Notes under the pieces: model-generated
The model's database searches: none
Told to the model about the DNA's origin: nothing
Seen by the model: only the letters and a program-made list of their open reading frames with translations
Translations under genes and position numbers: made by a program
Source: an uncultured Actinomycetes bacterium
Lineage (GTDB): Bacteria; Actinomycetota; Acidimicrobiia; Acidimicrobiales; RAAP-2
Direction: 5' to 3'
Assembly (NCBI GenBank): GCA_903871335.1
Contig: CAIQGE010000010.1
Coordinates: forward strand, 101,851-165,850
Length of the DNA stretch: 64,000 nucleotides
Shown: positions 41,403 through 49,568 of the stretch, in pieces
Numbering within the stretch: the first letter of the stretch is position 1
Layout: each line of letters opens with the position of its first letter

Positions 41403-43159
41403 GTGAGCGTCGATCGGAACGCGTTGGTGATCGGCATACGTCGATCACGGCCGAAGGCCTTGGAACTCACGCGCACGCCCGGGGGCATTTGGCGACGCTT
41501 GTATTCACTCAAGTCAACGAGACGAACAATGCGCATGACCAATTGGGCGTCGTGTCCGGCCGCGATGAGTTCCTCGGCCGTCGCGTCACCCTCCACGTAC
41601 ATCTCGAGCAGCGGGTCGAGCACGTCATAGGGCGGCAGCGACTGGTCATCACGTTGATCGGGACGCAGTTCGGCTGACGGGGGCTTCTCCAGAACGTTCT
41701 GCGGAATCGGTGGCGTCACGCCGTGGCGCTGCGCGTGCGTATTGCGCCACGCACACAATTCGTACACGAGCGTCTTCGGCACGTCCTTGATCACCGCGAA
41801 ACCTCCCGCCGAGTCGCCGTAGAGCGTCGAGTACCCCGTCGCCATCTCGGACTTGTTACCCGTCGTGAGAACAATGGCGCCGGTGTCGTTAGAAATCGCC
41901 ATCAACAAGACCCCGCGAATGCGCGACTGGAGATTTTCGTCCGTCAGCCCCGTGGTCCCCGCCGGAAGGGCGATGGCCAACGTGTCGCTCAGGGCCACGT
42001 GCGCTGCCTCAATGGGCAGTGTCTCGATCACGATGCCGAGTCGCGACGCGAGGTCGTAGGCGTCCGCGATGGAGTGATCCGACGAGTAGCGACTCGGCAT
42101 CGCGAATCCGCGCACGGCTGATGGTCCGAGGGCGTCGACGGCAATCGCTGCCACCAAGGTGGAGTCCACACCACCGGAGAGAGCGATGACCGCCGAAGAA
42201 AACCGATTCTTCGCGAGGTAGTCGCGCGTGCCGGTAACGAGGGCGCGGTAGATCTCTTCGACGCGGCCGAGCGGTGTCGACAGAGCGGTGGTGATGGCCG
42301 GGCGTGCCGGCGACGACGTGTGGGGGACGGTGATACCCGCCGTTGACGGCGGGAGGTCGAGGTCAATCACGACGAGCTCCTCATCAAAGGCCGCCCCTCG
42401 CGCCACGACGTCGCCGTTCGGTGCGACAACGACACTCTGTCCGTCGAAGACGAGTTCGTCCTGTCCACCCACCAGGTTCACGTAGGCAATCCAACATCCG
42501 GTCTCGCGCGCCCGCTCGGCCAGCATGGCTTCGCGCTCTTCGCGTCGACCCTTGGCGTAGGGCGAGGCATTCGCGACGAGCAAGCAACTCGCTCCGGCTG
42601 CCGCCAGGCGCGCCGCGGGTCCGTCCGCGGTCCACACGTCCTCGCACACGAGCACGCCGAGGGCAGCGCCATTCACATTGAGCAACGTGAGATCGTCCGC
42701 ACCGGGGTGGAAGTAACGCTGTTCGTCGAAAACGTCGTAATTGGGGAGGAGTCGCTTCGTCGCGACCGCCACGGTATTGCCGTCGGCGAGAACGGCGACG
42801 GCGTTGGCGACGTCGGCGGAGCGATTCCCCGCACTCTCGACGGCGCTGTAGCGACCGTCGCGCACCGGGGCCAACGACAGACCCCACTCGTCTCCCCGCA
42901 ACGGAACACCAACGAGCGCCACCGTCGCACTCGCCTCACCCGCCACCTCTCGCAGCACCTCGGCCGCGGCGGAGACGAAGCCTTCCTTCAGCAGGAGATC
43001 CTCGGGCGGGTAGCCCGTCAGGGCTAATTCCGGTGTCAGCACTAGGTCGCAGCCGACCTCGGCCGCTTCCGCGCGCACCCGCCGAACGGCCGCGGCGTTT
43101 CCCAAAAGGTCGCCCACCACCACGTTCATCTGGGCGAGGGCGAGGCGGACCTGCGGCAC
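41399..43159 (-). CDS. nadE: Glutamine-dependent NAD+ synthetase
   Basis: This 586-residue two-domain enzyme amidates deamido-NAD. The N-terminal nitrilase-type amidase has the Glu-Lys-Cys set in TPELALTGYPPEDLL, TKRLLPNYDVFDEQRYF and GVLVCEDVW. The C-terminal synthetase has the PP-loop ALSGGVDSTLVAAIAVDAL and TTGNKSEMATGYSTLYGDSAGGFAVIKD. GTG 43159 is chosen because TAGGCT ends 7 nt upstream and the amidase begins at once. Confidence 0.95.
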   Translation of the reverse strand: MPQVRLALAQMNVVVGDLLGNAAAVRRVRAEAAEVGCDLVLTPELALTGYPPEDLLLKEGFVSAAAEVLREVAGEASATVALVGVPLRGDEWGLSLAPVRDGRYSAVESAGNRSADVANAVAVLADGNTVAVATKRLLPNYDVFDEQRYFHPGADDLTLLNVNGAALGVLVCEDVWTADGPAARLAAAGASCLLVANASPYAKGRREEREAMLAERARETGCWIAYVNLVGGQDELVFDGQSVVVAPNGDVVARGAAFDEELVVIDLDLPPSTAGITVPHTSSPARPAITTALSTPLGRVEEIYRALVTGTRDYLAKNRFSSAVIALSGGVDSTLVAAIAVDALGPSAVRGFAMPSRYSSDHSIADAYDLASRLGIVIETLPIEAAHVALSDTLAIALPAGTTGLTDENLQSRIRGVLLMAISNDTGAIVLTTGNKSEMATGYSTLYGDSAGGFAVIKDVPKTLVYELCAWRNTHAQRHGVTPPIPQNVLEKPPSAELRPDQRDDQSLPPYDVLDPLLEMYVEGDATAEELIAAGHDAQLVMRIVRLVDLSEYKRRQMPPGVRVSSKAFGRDRRMPITNAFRSTLT

Positions 43160-43166
43160 GGCGCGA

Positions 43167-43172
43167 AGCCTA
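43167..43172 (-). promoter_or_regulatory. Leaderless -10 element TAGGCT for nadE
   Basis: TAGGCT on the minus strand lies 7 nt before GTG 43159. Confidence 0.6.
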
Positions 43173-43296
43173 CCGGTGCGCCCTGGCGGCATCTTTCACA
43201 CGCCGTTAACTAAACCCCCGACGACACCCCGCGACTCTCTACCAAACTGTTCGTGGCGTCACCAAGGACACCGTGCAGAGGAACCAAGGAGTAACC

Positions 43297-44415
43297 GTGG
43301 GGTATCAGGCTGAATACATTTGGATCGACGGCACCGAGCCGCTGCCGCTCATGCGTAGCAAGACACGCATCGTCGCCGACGGCAAGAAGCCGGGCATTTG
43401 GGGCTTCGACGGCTCGAGCACGAACCAGGCCACGGGCTCAAACTCCGACTGCGTCTTGAACCCGGTCTTCGTGTGCCCGGACCCGTTGCGTGGACCGAAC
43501 GATGTTCTCGTGATGTGCGAAGTCCTCCTCATCGACATGACGCCCCACCCGACAAACACGCGCGCCAAGGCCGTCGAGATGGCGAAGAAGTACGCGAGCT
43601 TCGAACCGTGGTTCGGTATCGAGCAGGAGTACACCCTCTTCCAGGACGGCCGTCCCTACGGCTGGCCCGAAGTGGGCTACCCCGCCCCGCAGGGTCCGTA
43701 CTACTGCGGTGTCGGTGGATCCAAGATGCCCGGTCGCGAGATCGTCGAGGCGCACACGCTCGCCTGCTTGCGGGCCGGTCTCTCCATTGAGGGAACCAAC
43801 GCCGAAGTGATGATGGCGCAGTGGGAGTTCCAGATGGGCATCTTGGGCCCGGTGGAAATCGGCGACCAGCTCTGGACCGCGCGTTGGTTGTTGCACCGCA
43901 TCGCCGAGGACTTCGGTGTCGACGTGAGCTACGCCGCCAAGCCCATCAAGGGTGACTGGAACGGCGCGGGTGCGCACACCAACTTCTCCACCAAGCAGAT
44001 GCGCGCCGAGGGTGGCTGGGACGCCATCATCGCCGGTTGCGAAGCCATTGGTACGAAGGTCGAAGAGCACATCGCCGCCTACGGCGTCGGCACTGAAGAG
44101 CGCCTCACCGGCGCCCACGAGACCGCGCACTACACGCAGTTCTCCTACGGCACCTCGGACCGTGGCGCCTCGATCCGCATCCCGTGGGCCGTGGCCGTGG
44201 ACAAGAAGGGCTGGCTCGAAGACCGCCGTCCGAACGCGAACATCGACCCCTACGTGGTGAGCGCTCGGATGGTCGAGACGGTCTGTGGTGCGGCCGCCGC
44301 CAAGGCTCCCGCCAAGAAGGCTGCGGCGAAGAAGGCTGCTCCCGCCAAGAAGGCTCCGGCGAAGAAGGCCGTCGCCAAGAAGGCCGCGCCGGCCAAGAAG
44401 ACGGCGCGTCGCTAA
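43297..44415 (+). CDS. glnII: Type II (eukaryotic-type) glutamine synthetase with histone-H1-like C-terminal tail
   Basis: This 372-residue enzyme makes glutamine from glutamate and ammonia. The GSII core is clear: GIWGFDGSSTNQATGSNSD, PWFGIEQEYTLF, GPYYCGVGG, AQWEFQMG, GDWNGAGAHTNFSTKQMR and GASIRIPWAV. It normally ends near MVETVCG. Here a low-complexity tail of 41 residues follows (residues 332-372), with repeated PAKKA/AAKKA units ending in two arginines. The tail resembles histone H1 or the basic tails of actinobacterial nucleoid proteins, which is unusual for a metabolic enzyme. GTG 43297 has AAGGAG 5 nt upstream. It is unlikely to be a frameshift because the tail ends at a clean stop followed by a terminator. 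Confidence 0.93.
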   Translation: MGYQAEYIWIDGTEPLPLMRSKTRIVADGKKPGIWGFDGSSTNQATGSNSDCVLNPVFVCPDPLRGPNDVLVMCEVLLIDMTPHPTNTRAKAVEMAKKYASFEPWFGIEQEYTLFQDGRPYGWPEVGYPAPQGPYYCGVGGSKMPGREIVEAHTLACLRAGLSIEGTNAEVMMAQWEFQMGILGPVEIGDQLWTARWLLHRIAEDFGVDVSYAAKPIKGDWNGAGAHTNFSTKQMRAEGGWDAIIAGCEAIGTKVEEHIAAYGVGTEERLTGAHETAHYTQFSYGTSDRGASIRIPWAVAVDKKGWLEDRRPNANIDPYVVSARMVETVCGAAAAKAPAKKAAAKKAAPAKKAPAKKAVAKKAAPAKKTARR

Positions 44416-44425
44416 ACAACGCGCA

Positions 44426-44465
44426 CAACAAAGCCCCGTTGCCTTCGGGTGACGGGGCTTTGTTG
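44426..44465. terminator. Strong intrinsic terminator after glnII
   Basis: A 14-bp perfect stem (CAACAAAGCCCCGT with ACGGGGCTTTGTTG) encloses a loop with a TTCG core. The A- and T-rich outer arms could make it work in both directions. It separates the two glutamine synthetase genes into different transcripts. Confidence 0.9.
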
Positions 44466-44508
44466 TTGATCGAGCGTCGCGAGGAGTGACGTCGGAAGAG
44501 GTGCGAGA

Positions 44509-45807
44509 ATGTCCCCTATGCAATCTCAGGCTCAGTACGTATTGCGCACCGTCGAAGAACGGGGTGTGCGTTTCGTGCAGTTCTGGTTCACCGACGTCCT
44601 CGGCCGCCACAAGGCCTTCCACGTCACGCCGGCCGAACTCGCCGACGCGCTCGACGACGGCATGACCTTCGACGGCAGCGCCATCGACGGCTTCTCGCGC
44701 GTCCAAGAGTCCGACGTCCTAGCTCGTCCCGATCTCACGACGTTTCAACTGCTGCCCTGGCACGCGGAAGGTGCGGGCGTGGCGAGCGTGTTCTGCGACA
44801 TCGTCCAGATCGACGGCACTCCCTTTGACGGTTGTCCGCGTCAGCAGCTGCGACGGGTGCTCGCGGGCGCGCACGAGCGCGGATACACCTTCTACGTCGC
44901 ACCGGAGATTGAGTACTTCTACTTCCATTCGCTCGAGACCTCCGGGCCTCCGGTGCCGGTGGACCGCGGGAGCTACTTCGACCTGTTACCCGACGACGAG
45001 GCCAGTCAGTTACGCCGGAGGACCGTTCTGACGCTGGAGGAAATGGGCATCGGGGTCGAACACGCCCAGCACGAAGACGCTCCGGGACAGCACGAGATCG
45101 ACCTGCGTTACACCGACGCCCTCACGATGGCCGACACGGTGATGACTGTGCGTCACGTCATCAAGGAACTCGCGCGCCAGAGCGGCCTCGCGGCCAGCTT
45201 CATGCCGAAGCCACTGTCACACGAACAAGGTTCGGGCATGCACACGCACCTGTCCCTATGGACCGACGAGACGAACGCCTTCGTCGGTGACGGGCCCTAC
45301 GGACTCTCCACTGTCGCCCAGCAATTCATTGCCGGTCTGGTCCATCACGCCGCGGAGATCACGGCCATTACCAATCAGTGGGTGAACTCCTACAAGCGCC
45401 TCGTCCCCGGTCACGAAGCACCGGTGAACTCCGCGTGGGCCCGCTTCGAGCCGTCCGCGTTGGTCCGCGTCCCGACGGTGAAGACGGGACGACTCGAGTC
45501 CACGCGACTCGAGTACCGCGCACCCGACCCGGCGGCGAATCCGTACCTCGCTTTCGCGGTCATTCTCGCCGCCGGACTGCGCGGTATCGAGGGCGGCTAC
45601 GAGCTGCCGACCGAAGGCTCCTCCGCCGCGCCCCTGCCCCGTTCGCTCGCCGAGGCCGTGGCACTCATGGAGGGATCCGCGCTCCTGCACGAGACGCTCG
45701 GTGAGCACCTCGTGACGTGGTTCTTGCGCAATAAGCGCGAGGAGTGGGCGTCCTACCGCTCCGAGGTGACCCCATTCGAGCTCGAGCGTTACTTGCCACT
45801 GCTGTGA
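44509..45807 (+). CDS. glnA: Type I glutamine synthetase family protein (GlnA, alpha-type)
   Basis: This 432-residue GSI-family protein shows FDGSAIDGFSRVQESD, APEIEYFYF, GQHEIDLRYTDALTMADTVM, the ATP region FMPKPLSHEQGSGMHTHLSLW, NSYKRLVPGHEAPVNSAW and TRLEYRAPDPAANPYLAF. It lacks the adenylylation Tyr loop found near the end of GSI-beta enzymes, so it is of the alpha or GlnA2 type. Some actinobacterial GlnA2 proteins ligate glutamate to polyamines instead of ammonia, and that cannot be excluded. ATG 44509 has AGAGG 7 nt upstream. The next gene, a GlnR-like regulator, overlaps by 4 nt. Confidence 0.88.
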   Translation: MSPMQSQAQYVLRTVEERGVRFVQFWFTDVLGRHKAFHVTPAELADALDDGMTFDGSAIDGFSRVQESDVLARPDLTTFQLLPWHAEGAGVASVFCDIVQIDGTPFDGCPRQQLRRVLAGAHERGYTFYVAPEIEYFYFHSLETSGPPVPVDRGSYFDLLPDDEASQLRRRTVLTLEEMGIGVEHAQHEDAPGQHEIDLRYTDALTMADTVMTVRHVIKELARQSGLAASFMPKPLSHEQGSGMHTHLSLWTDETNAFVGDGPYGLSTVAQQFIAGLVHHAAEITAITNQWVNSYKRLVPGHEAPVNSAWARFEPSALVRVPTVKTGRLESTRLEYRAPDPAANPYLAFAVILAAGLRGIEGGYELPTEGSSAAPLPRSLAEAVALMEGSALLHETLGEHLVTWFLRNKREEWASYRSEVTPFELERYLPLL

Positions 45808-46505
45808 GCATCGACGTCATTCTCTGCGTGCCCTCGTGCGAGGGGCCGGTCCGCAAGGCCTTCGAGCTGACGGGCGTCACGCCGGCTGTTGCCACTTCAC
45901 CTCGTCTCAACGAGATTGCCGCGCTCGAAGGTGACGACGGCTTCGCCGGCGCCGTCGTCGACGCCACGACCATTGCCTTCACGGACGCCATGAGTCTGTG
46001 TCGTCAGTTACGAGGTCGCGAGCGAGCCATCTCACCGATCATTCTGATTCTGGACCGCTACCAGATGGACGAGTTGACGTTTCGCGAGGACCTCTTCGAC
46101 GACTTCGTGATTGCTCCCGCCGACGCCACCGAACTCGCGACGCGTCTACGGCACCGACTGCGACGGGCGGGACACGACGGTGGGGCGTCACTCATTGAAC
46201 AAGGCGGCCTCACCATCAATCTCGAGACCTATCAGGCCTCGATCGCGGGACGCACCTTGGACCTCACCTACATGGAATACGAGTTGTTGCGTTTTCTCGC
46301 CACGAACCCGAATCGCGTCTTTACTCGCGAGACCTTGCTCAATCGGGTGTGGGGATACGAGTACTACGGCGGCGCGCGAACGGTGGACGTCCACGTACGA
46401 CGTTTGCGCGCCAAATTGGGCGAGGAGCACGCGCACCTGATTCAGACGGTGCGTTCCGTTGGCTACAAATTCGGCCCGAACTCCAACTGGTCGCTCGGCG
46501 AGTAA
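45804..46505 (+). CDS. glnR: GlnR-like OmpR-family transcription regulator
   Basis: This 233-residue protein has an N-terminal receiver-like domain (DVILCVPSCEGPVRKAFELTG; possible phospho-site Asp in GAVVDATT) and a C-terminal winged helix (LDLTYMEYELLRFLATNPNRVFTRETLLNRVWGYEYYGGARTVDVHVRRLRAKLG). The DNA-binding part is very close to GlnR, the orphan nitrogen regulator of streptomycetes and mycobacteria. The receiver is atypical, as in GlnR. No histidine kinase is nearby. GTG 45804 overlaps the glnA stop (GTGA), so regulator and target enzyme are co-translated. Confidence 0.78.
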   Translation: MSIDVILCVPSCEGPVRKAFELTGVTPAVATSPRLNEIAALEGDDGFAGAVVDATTIAFTDAMSLCRQLRGRERAISPIILILDRYQMDELTFREDLFDDFVIAPADATELATRLRHRLRRAGHDGGASLIEQGGLTINLETYQASIAGRTLDLTYMEYELLRFLATNPNRVFTRETLLNRVWGYEYYGGARTVDVHVRRLRAKLGEEHAHLIQTVRSVGYKFGPNSNWSLGE

Positions 46506-46871
46506 TTACGCGAGCGGCGCGTGCGCCCAAAGTTCGACCTCGGCGCGCGCACCCAAGGGGAGCTGCGCAACGGCCACCGCGGACCTCGTCGGTCGCGGCA
46601 CCTCGAAGGCCTCGACCCAGACCTCATTGCACGACGCGAAGTCGGCCATATCGACGAGAAACAACGTCGCCTTGACGACCTGAGAGAAATCAGCCCCCGC
46701 TTCAGCCAAGACGGCTCGTGCGTTGATCAGGGCCTGGCGCAGTTGATCGCTTGCGCCGCCCTCCACCATCACCGGTCCCGAGTCACCGGGTACAAGTCCC
46801 AGCTGACCGGATATGACGACGAGATCGCCCGCGCGACGCCACGGTGAATACGGACCGACGGGGGCGCTCAC
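46506..46871 (-). CDS. RidA/YjgF/YER057c family protein
   Basis: This 121-residue protein is of the Rid family, whose members hydrolyse reactive enamine/imine products of PLP enzymes. It shows PVGPYSPWRRAGDLVVISGQLGLVPG, QALINARAVLAEAGADFSQVVKATLFLVDM and PTRSAVAVAQLPLGARAEVELWA. The conserved Arg in PTRSAV and Glu in AEVELWA are present, consistent with active RidA. GTG 46871 follows the Fe-S carrier gene by 12 nt. Confidence 0.88.
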   Translation of the reverse strand: MSAPVGPYSPWRRAGDLVVISGQLGLVPGDSGPVMVEGGASDQLRQALINARAVLAEAGADFSQVVKATLFLVDMADFASCNEVWVEAFEVPRPTRSAVAVAQLPLGARAEVELWAHAPLA

Positions 46872-46883
46872 GGCGAGACGTGT

Positions 46884-47252
46884 CTAGCTGAACGAGTTGC
46901 CACAGCCGCAGGTGCGGGTGGCGTTCGGGTTCGTGATGTGGAATCCGGCACCCTGGAGGCCGTCGGCGAAGTCCAAGGTCGAACCATTGAGCAGGTCGGC
47001 GCTCTGCGGGTCGACGACGACCTTGACGGCGTCGAACTCGCGCAGGACGTCGTCCTCGGCGAATTCGGTGTCAAAGAACATGTCGTAGTTGAAGCCCGAA
47101 CATCCGCCCGGCTTGACGGCCACGCGCAGAGCGAGCACCTCGTCGGTGCCCTCGGCGGCGATCAGTTCGGCGACCTTCGCCACCGCGGCGGCGGTCAGGG
47201 TGATGGGGTCGGCGGCCTTCTTCGTGAGTTCTACGGAAGTAGCGGTCGTCAT
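46884..47252 (-). CDS. erpA: A-type iron-sulfur cluster carrier (ErpA/HesB family)
   Basis: This 122-residue protein delivers Fe-S clusters. It shows ITLTAAAVAKVAELIAAEG, VAVKPGGCSGFNYDMFFD with the first Cys ligand, VVVDPQSADLLNGSTLDFADGL, and the C-terminal CGCG with the other ligands. ATG 47252 has AAGGAG about 7 nt upstream. The divergent gene encodes Mrp, another Fe-S factor, so the pair may share control. Confidence 0.93.
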   Translation of the reverse strand: MTTATSVELTKKAADPITLTAAAVAKVAELIAAEGTDEVLALRVAVKPGGCSGFNYDMFFDTEFAEDDVLREFDAVKVVVDPQSADLLNGSTLDFADGLQGAGFHITNPNATRTCGCGNSFS

Positions 47253-47334
47253 GGGGTTTCTCCTTTGTGAGAAGCGCGTCTCACTTATCGTAGCGACCCG
47301 ACGCGCAATTGAACACCCCGGCTTCCCTCACCGG

Positions 47335-47340
47335 TAGCGT
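47335..47340 (+). promoter_or_regulatory. Leaderless -10 element TAGCGT for mrp
   Basis: TAGCGT lies 6 nt before ATG 47347. Confidence 0.6.
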
Positions 47341-47346
47341 CGCGCT

Positions 47347-48495
47347 ATGACTGCGGATCTCGTGAACGCCCTTCGCGAACGCTTGGCTGCGGTGCGCGAC
47401 CCCGAGTTGGGCGGTTCCATCGTGGAATTGGGCATGGTTCGCGACGTCGAGGTGGATGAAGCCGGCCGCGCTCGCATCGAGGTGGCCCTCACCACCGTGG
47501 CGTGCCCCCTGCGGGGAACTATTGAGCGCGACGTGCGCGAGGCGGCGTTCGCGGTCGACGGCGTCACCGCCGTGGACGTATCCCTCGGCACCATGGATCC
47601 CGACGAGAAATCAACATTGCTGCGCCGGGCCCGTCGCCTCGCGCAGGCCCAGGCGCCGACGACAACGCTGGCACCCGGCACCCCGGTTCTCGCGATCACC
47701 TCGGGCAAAGGTGGCGTCGGAAAGTCGTCGGTCGCGGCCAACCTGGCGGCCGCGCTCGCGCGTTCGGGACGAACGATCGGCGTCCTCGACGCCGACATTT
47801 GGGGGTTCTCCCTACCCCGACTGCTCGGCGTCAGCGGGGCTATTGAAGCCAGTGGGGGCAAGATGCAGCCCATTGAACGCCGCGTCGGCGACGGACGACT
47901 CAAGGTCCTCTCCATGGGGTCTCTCGCCGAAGAAGACCAGGCACTCCTGTGGCGGGGTCTCGTCGTGCAGCGTGCAGTCCAACAGTTCGTCGAAGACGCT
48001 GACTGGTCCGACGTGGACTATCTGGTGATCGACACACCTCCGGGTACGGGGGACATCGCCATGACGCTCGGGCGCATCCTGCCGCAGACGTCGCACCTCA
48101 TCGTGACGACGCCGGCCCTCGCGGCACAACGAGTGGCCGCTCGTGCCGCGGACTTCGCTCGTAAGTCCAATCTCCGCGTCGTCGGCGTCATTGAAAACAT
48201 GAGTGCGTTCGCGTGCGCGTGCGGCGAAGTGCACGATCTCTTCGGTGTCGGCGGGGGCCAGTCACTGGCGGACGAACTGCGCGTCCCCCTGCTCGCGTCA
48301 ATTCCCCTGCGGCGCGCGGTCTCCCACGGTGGAGACCTGGGAGAGCCCGCCGTGCTCGACGATGACGACACCGCGGCCCTCTACGCCACGGTGGTCGATC
48401 GACTCGTCAGCGATATTGCGCCGCCCGTCGGAGCGGCTGGCTGCTCGGCGCGACTGATCCACGCGATCGAACAGGCCGTTGACGAGGTCAACTGA
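47347..48495 (+). CDS. mrp: Mrp/ApbC-family Fe-S cluster carrier ATPase with N-terminal MIP18 domain
   Basis: This 382-residue P-loop protein has an N-terminal MIP18/DUF59 domain (LAAVRDPELGGSIVELGMVRDVEV) and a ParA-type ATPase with the deviant Walker A ITSGKGGVGKSSVAANLA, VLDADIWGFSLPRLLG, VIDTPPGTGDIAMTLG and ENMSAFACACGEVHDLFG. The Cys-x-Cys in ACACG is the cluster-binding motif. It acts in the cytosol to load Fe-S clusters on apoproteins. Confidence 0.94.
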   Translation: MTADLVNALRERLAAVRDPELGGSIVELGMVRDVEVDEAGRARIEVALTTVACPLRGTIERDVREAAFAVDGVTAVDVSLGTMDPDEKSTLLRRARRLAQAQAPTTTLAPGTPVLAITSGKGGVGKSSVAANLAAALARSGRTIGVLDADIWGFSLPRLLGVSGAIEASGGKMQPIERRVGDGRLKVLSMGSLAEEDQALLWRGLVVQRAVQQFVEDADWSDVDYLVIDTPPGTGDIAMTLGRILPQTSHLIVTTPALAAQRVAARAADFARKSNLRVVGVIENMSAFACACGEVHDLFGVGGGQSLADELRVPLLASIPLRRAVSHGGDLGEPAVLDDDDTAALYATVVDRLVSDIAPPVGAAGCSARLIHAIEQAVDEVN

Positions 48496-48536
48496 GGGAG
48501 ACCTACACTCGCCTCGTTAGCGAGTCGGAGGTGGAC

Positions 48537-49568
48537 GTGCGCATTGGGATCCTGACCGCTGGAGGTGACGCCCCAGGACTCAACGCCGCGGTGCGCGCCA
48601 TTGGTCGCAGTGCGCTGAGCGACGGACACGAAGTCGTCGGTATCGAGGACGGCTGGGCTGGTCTCCTCGGGGATCTGCGGGTGCGGACACTCGATCGTCC
48701 CGCGCTCGCCGGGATCCTCCAGGAGGGTGGCACCCTGCTCGGTTCCGTGCGGCGCGACCTCGACCATCCGGCCGGTGGACGAGAACAGGTCTTGGCGAGC
48801 ATCAACAAAGAATTCGACGCCGTCGTGGCCATCGGTGGTGACGGCACCTTGTCCGTCGCCGAGTGGCTCGCCCAACGGGGCGCGCCGATCGTCGGGGTGC
48901 CCAAGACCTTGGACAACGACCTCGCCGAAACCGAATACTGCATTGGCTTTGACACCGCCGTCTCCATCGTCGCTGAAGCACTGGACCGACTGCACACCAC
49001 GGCGGCCTCGCACCACCGCGTTCTCGTGCTCGAGACCATGGGGCGTTCCACGGGGTGGGTCGCCGCGTTGGGCGGTCTCGCCGGTGGCGCGGACTACATC
49101 GTGATTCCCGAGTTTCCGGTCACAATGGACGACGTCGTCGAGCACATCACGCGGCGTCACGCGAGCGGCTCCTCGTTTTCTATCGTCGTCGTCGCCGAAG
49201 GCGTCTCCCTCACCAGTCTCGGTGGTGTCGAGCCCCTCGATCTCCCGACCGATGCCGTGGGTCGCGTGCAGTGGGCGAGTCGATCGGTGGGTCACTTTCT
49301 CGCCGACCAGCTGCAACAGCGCACCGGGTATGAAACGCGGTCCACGGTGCTTGGCTACCTGCAGCGCGGTGGCTCACCGTCGGCGCACGACCGCATCTAC
49401 GCCACCCGATTGGGCGTTGCCGCGTACGAGGCGGTCTGCGCCGGAGCGTTCGGATCGGTGCCGATTGTGCGCAATGGTGACGTCGTGCGCGCCAGTCTCG
49501 CGGACGTCACCGCCAGTGTGCGCGCCGTCCCGCGTGATCTCTACGAGCTCTGCGCGCGGTTCTTCTAG
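48537..49568 (+). CDS. pfkA: 6-phosphofructokinase
   Basis: This 343-residue enzyme phosphorylates fructose 6-phosphate. It shows RIGILTAGGDAPGLNAAVRA, AIGGDGTLSVAEWLA, VPKTLDNDLAETEYCIGFDTA, LETMGRSTGWVAALGG and VLGYLQRGGSPSAHDR. The donor-site pair is Gly in GGDGT and Lys in PKTLDND. Gly at the first site suggests ATP as donor, whereas PPi enzymes carry Asp there. The Lys is typical of the actinobacterial group. GTG 48537 is chosen because GGAGGT lies 4 nt upstream and the canonical MRIGILTAGG start follows. Confidence 0.94.
   Translation: MRIGILTAGGDAPGLNAAVRAIGRSALSDGHEVVGIEDGWAGLLGDLRVRTLDRPALAGILQEGGTLLGSVRRDLDHPAGGREQVLASINKEFDAVVAIGGDGTLSVAEWLAQRGAPIVGVPKTLDNDLAETEYCIGFDTAVSIVAEALDRLHTTAASHHRVLVLETMGRSTGWVAALGGLAGGADYIVIPEFPVTMDDVVEHITRRHASGSSFSIVVVAEGVSLTSLGGVEPLDLPTDAVGRVQWASRSVGHFLADQLQQRTGYETRSTVLGYLQRGGSPSAHDRIYATRLGVAAYEAVCAGAFGSVPIVRNGDVVRASLADVTASVRAVPRDLYELCARFF

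Noticed and set aside
43438..44706. Open frame of 422 codons opposite glnII and the start of glnA
   Set aside because: It is antisense to two clear glutamine synthetase genes and crosses a strong terminator.
48381..49316. Open frame opposite mrp and pfkA
   Set aside because: It is antisense to pfkA, whose catalytic motifs are complete.
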